A stretch of 17,768 nt of DNA from COE1 sp965114465. GTDB lineage: Bacteria; Bacillota; Clostridia; Lachnospirales; Lachnospiraceae. This document shows positions 16,549 through 17,768 of this stretch, piece after piece (the stretch's first letter is position 1; each line of letters starts with the position of its first letter). The DNA lies in contig CBCOYO010000071.1 of assembly GCA_965114465.1 (NCBI GenBank), forward strand, positions 1-17,768, read 5' to 3'. Below the pieces are notes generated by a model that had not been told where the DNA came from, searched no databases, and was given only the letters and a program-made list of their open reading frames with translations. A program made the position numbers and the translations under genes.

Positions 16549-16950
16549 TTATAATGCCTTGTACGCAGAGAGAGAGCCCTTCGTCGGTCTGCCAGCCTGC
16601 TTTTTCAATCTGAATTTAGGGGGGGAGTCTATCTCCCGCAATGAAACTGGTTGACCGTCTGCGTCAAAAGAAAATAATGGTTTTGTTTTATTGTTTCCTA
16701 CCCCGTGTCCGTCAAATTTATCGTGGCATGGTTTGCATACGTACTTTAGATTCTCATGGTTTAAGGTTATGTCAAGATTATGGATATTGCTTTCTGTTAA
16801 TGTTGTTTTATGATGAACTATGTATCCAAGATTCGTATGACATTCCTCACACATTCCGCCATCAATCGCTATCCGCTGTTGGATATAGCTGTTCTTGCAC
16901 TGCTGCCATGCCTTGGAATTATAAAATGTTTTTGCATACTCTTTCGCCAT
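16549..16950 (-). CDS. HNH endonuclease of the packaging module
   Basis: A 133-residue protein from ATG 16950-16948 with AAAGGAG six bases upstream. Zinc ligands are visible as paired Cys: C34 and C37 (MCEEC) and C72 and C75 (VCKPCH). The HNH core has H46-H47 (IVHHKT), N64 or N67 in TLNHENL, and H76. The N-terminal KTFYNSKAWQQCKNSYI is the usual lead-in of phage HNH proteins. Genes of this type next to terminase (HK97 gp74 class) are needed with the terminase for cos cleavage. The C-terminus is basic with AGRPTKGS, perhaps a minor-groove contact. A tract of seven C in its coding strand (16619-16625) lies after the catalytic core. Confidence 0.93.
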   Translation of the reverse strand: MAKEYAKTFYNSKAWQQCKNSYIQQRIAIDGGMCEECHTNLGYIVHHKTTLTESNIHNLDITLNHENLKYVCKPCHDKFDGHGVGNNKTKPLFSFDADGQPVSLREIDSPPKFRLKKQAGRPTKGSLSAYKAL

Positions 16951-16968
16951 GACTTACTCCTTTAACGT

Positions 16969-16999
16969 AAAAAGAACACTGTCAAGCAGTGTCCTTTTT
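16969..16999 (-). terminator. Intrinsic terminator hairpin before the late operon
   Basis: On the minus strand the stem is AAAAAGGACACTG and CAGTGTTCTTTTT around the loop CTTGA: 13 pairs including one G-U in minus-strand RNA, ending in a T run. In plus-strand RNA the same pair becomes an A-C mismatch, so action on leftward transcripts is favoured. It lies 108 bases after the late-regulator stop codon and only five bases before the HNH ribosome site. Confidence 0.8.
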
Positions 17000-17106
17000 G
17001 TAATGTAATTCTAATTTGTTAACACAAAAGTATCTGCTTATTTCCACATTAACATATTAAATGTAGAAAAAAGCGACACTTATATTCTTGCTGTAAAAAC
17101 TTTAAC
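17000..17106. other. Noncoding spacer between late regulator and packaging module
   Basis: An A/T-rich stretch without an open frame. It holds the palindrome TGTTAACA (about 17018-17025) and an imperfect dyad ACATTAA/TTAAATGT (17046-17064). I find no sigma-70-type pair of -35 and -10 boxes with 16-18 base spacing for leftward transcription. As the only sizeable gap beside HNH and terminase genes it is the likeliest place for a cos site or an activator-dependent late promoter; this is inference. Confidence 0.4.
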
Positions 17107-17418
17107 TCATTTATGTTTATTTAAGTATCGTGTTACAATTTTTTCTGGGGAAGATCTATCATAATGCATTATCCTAGCGATCTTGCTCCATTTGTACCCG
17201 TCCACATATTTATATTGCATTATCCTCCTAACCCGACTATCAACAACAGAATTTATGTATTTTGTAATTTCTTTTTCCAGTTCTGCTGCCATTTGTTTTC
17301 TTTTTTCCAACAGTTCTACATTGTCCGAAGGACTTATACCTTCATGCCTTATCTTTTGTTCAATTTCTTTTATTTCTTTTTTTAGGTCAATTAATTGTTC
17401 AAGATTTGCCTTCGTCAA
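17107..17418 (-). CDS. ArpU/DUF1492-type late transcription regulator
   Basis: A 103-residue protein starting at TTG 17418-17416, with GGGAG eight bases upstream and no better ATG. The N-terminal two thirds form a charged coiled coil (LEQLIDLKKEIKEIEQKIRH and LEKRKQMAAELEKEI). The C-terminal third is a sigma-70 region-4-like helix-turn-helix: RVRRIMQYKYVDGYKWSKIA, RIMHYDRSSPEKIVTRYL. This layout is that of phage DUF1492 / ArpU-like proteins, which are thought to switch on late genes and lie just upstream of the packaging module in many Firmicutes phages. The use of TTG may keep its level low. The target promoter or antitermination site is presumably in the spacer downstream, but no direct evidence shows this. 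Confidence 0.83.
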   Translation of the reverse strand: MTKANLEQLIDLKKEIKEIEQKIRHEGISPSDNVELLEKRKQMAAELEKEITKYINSVVDSRVRRIMQYKYVDGYKWSKIARIMHYDRSSPEKIVTRYLNKHK

Positions 17419-17447
17419 TGTTCTTTCTCCCTTTAGATTTTTTAGTC

Positions 17448-17696
17448 CTATTTTAAAATTTCATCAATACAAGCGTTGTATCCAATTGCATATTCTTTGT
17501 CAAACCATCTATCTTCTTTTGCTATTTTCTTTGGCAGCCCCCGAAGCGGACACCAATCCTGAATCATAATACTTGGAAACGGATAGTCAATCGTTCTTCC
17601 GCTTGCCACGCAAGTCATGTCTGTATATACATTGTAAAACAATGGACAGTCTGCGCAATTCTTTGGCGTATCAATCACTAAAATAGATTTACTCAT
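17448..17696 (-). CDS. Small Cys-rich conserved phage protein, function unknown
   Basis: An 82-residue protein. ATG 17696-17694 has TTGGAG six bases upstream; the longer frame from TTG 17708 would overlap that site. It opens with SILVIDTPKNCADCPLFYNV, and further Cys occur in MTCVASG and DWCPL, giving a CxxC...C...C set that could bind zinc. The end is WFDKEYAIGYNACIDEILK. Proteins with this start (VIDTPKNC..CPL) recur in the control region of Clostridia phages, always small and uncharacterised as far as I know. It lies 29 bases before the late regulator and may be in the same transcript. No function is proposed. Confidence 0.78.
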   Translation of the reverse strand: MSKSILVIDTPKNCADCPLFYNVYTDMTCVASGRTIDYPFPSIMIQDWCPLRGLPKKIAKEDRWFDKEYAIGYNACIDEILK

Positions 17697-17708
17697 ATAA
17701 TTCTCCAA

Positions 17709-17768
17709 TCCGTTAAATTTCAGTTTTCCAACCTAATTCCAATTCTGTTCACGCCGCTCTTTAACCCA
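17709..17768 (-). other. Probable end of an upstream gene, too short to assign
   Basis: Leftward, one frame ends in KERREQNWN and another in VNRIGIRLEN (stop TGA 17722-17720). The second ends 23 bases before the next gene's start and is the more usual spacing, but 60 bases do not allow a choice. Confidence 0.35.

Noticed and set aside
16969..16990. Perfect TTGACA (-35 type) on the minus strand in the hairpin loop
   Set aside because: No -10-like hexamer lies 16-18 bases downstream; that place is taken by the HNH ribosome site.
17183..17569. Plus-strand frame of 128 codons opposite the regulator
   Set aside because: Ser/Phe-rich composition typical of an antisense shadow of Glu/Lys-rich coding sequence; no ribosome site or family likeness.
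1..17768. Anti-phage defence, toxin-antitoxin, diversity-generating retroelement, CRISPR array, tRNA or lysis genes
   Set aside because: I looked for reverse transcriptase motifs, spaced direct repeats, tRNA-like cloverleafs, holin or endolysin domains and nuclease pairs; apart from the packaging HNH gene none is present. Lysis genes may lie to the left of the window.

Overview
The window holds the packaging, head and tail genes of a siphophage, or prophage, of a low-GC Gram-positive host. Every supported gene lies on the minus strand, so the transcriptional order runs from the right end to the left end. Strong AGGAGG-type ribosome sites, A/T-rich codon use, the protein families and the gene order suggest a Clostridia host, perhaps a gut Lachnospiraceae; this is inference from style, not from a marker gene. 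Two runs of N (10 and 100 bases) show a draft or metagenomic assembly. No integrase, repressor, tRNA, CRISPR, insertion sequence or host gene is visible, so prophage and free-phage states cannot be told apart.

Layout in transcription order. (1) 17768-17107: end of a control region, with a small Cys-rich conserved phage protein and an ArpU/DUF1492-type late regulator with a sigma-region-4-like helix-turn-helix. (2) 17106-16951: the only sizeable noncoding gap, containing an intrinsic-terminator hairpin just before the late operon. (3) 16950-14423: packaging module (HNH endonuclease, small terminase, large terminase). (4) 14414-11233: HK97-type head module (portal, ClpP-like prohead protease, major capsid protein with an N-terminal scaffold-like segment). 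(5) 11208-9783: head-tail connection (gp6-like connector, head-tail adaptor, HK97 gp10-like protein, tail completion protein). (6) 9762-4682: tail tube protein, tail assembly chaperone with a programmed -1 frameshift, and a 1287-residue tape measure protein. (7) 4680-1: tail tip, with the distal tail protein, a Tal-type tail protein with an Ala-rich coiled-coil end, two small modular fibre or baseplate proteins (one built of 63-bp tandem repeats), and the start of a further tail/receptor-type protein cut by the window edge.

Genes are packed with stop/start overlaps (TAATG, ATGA), which fits one translationally coupled late operon. HNH, small and large terminase package DNA through the portal into an HK97-type shell matured by the ClpP-like protease; connector proteins close the head; the tail grows on the tape measure with the G/GT chaperones; Dit and Tal start the tip and carry the fibre proteins.

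I see no clearly new system. The points most worth a second look are: the frameshift cassette (A AAA AAC followed by an unbroken 14-bp stem that contains the zero-frame stop codon); the collapsed 63-bp repeat array in a tail-fibre gene; the terminator that the late operon seems obliged to read through; and two adjacent tail proteins sharing a WARG...REG..TD...FY module. Several starts were moved from the longest frame to a start with a well-placed ribosome site.
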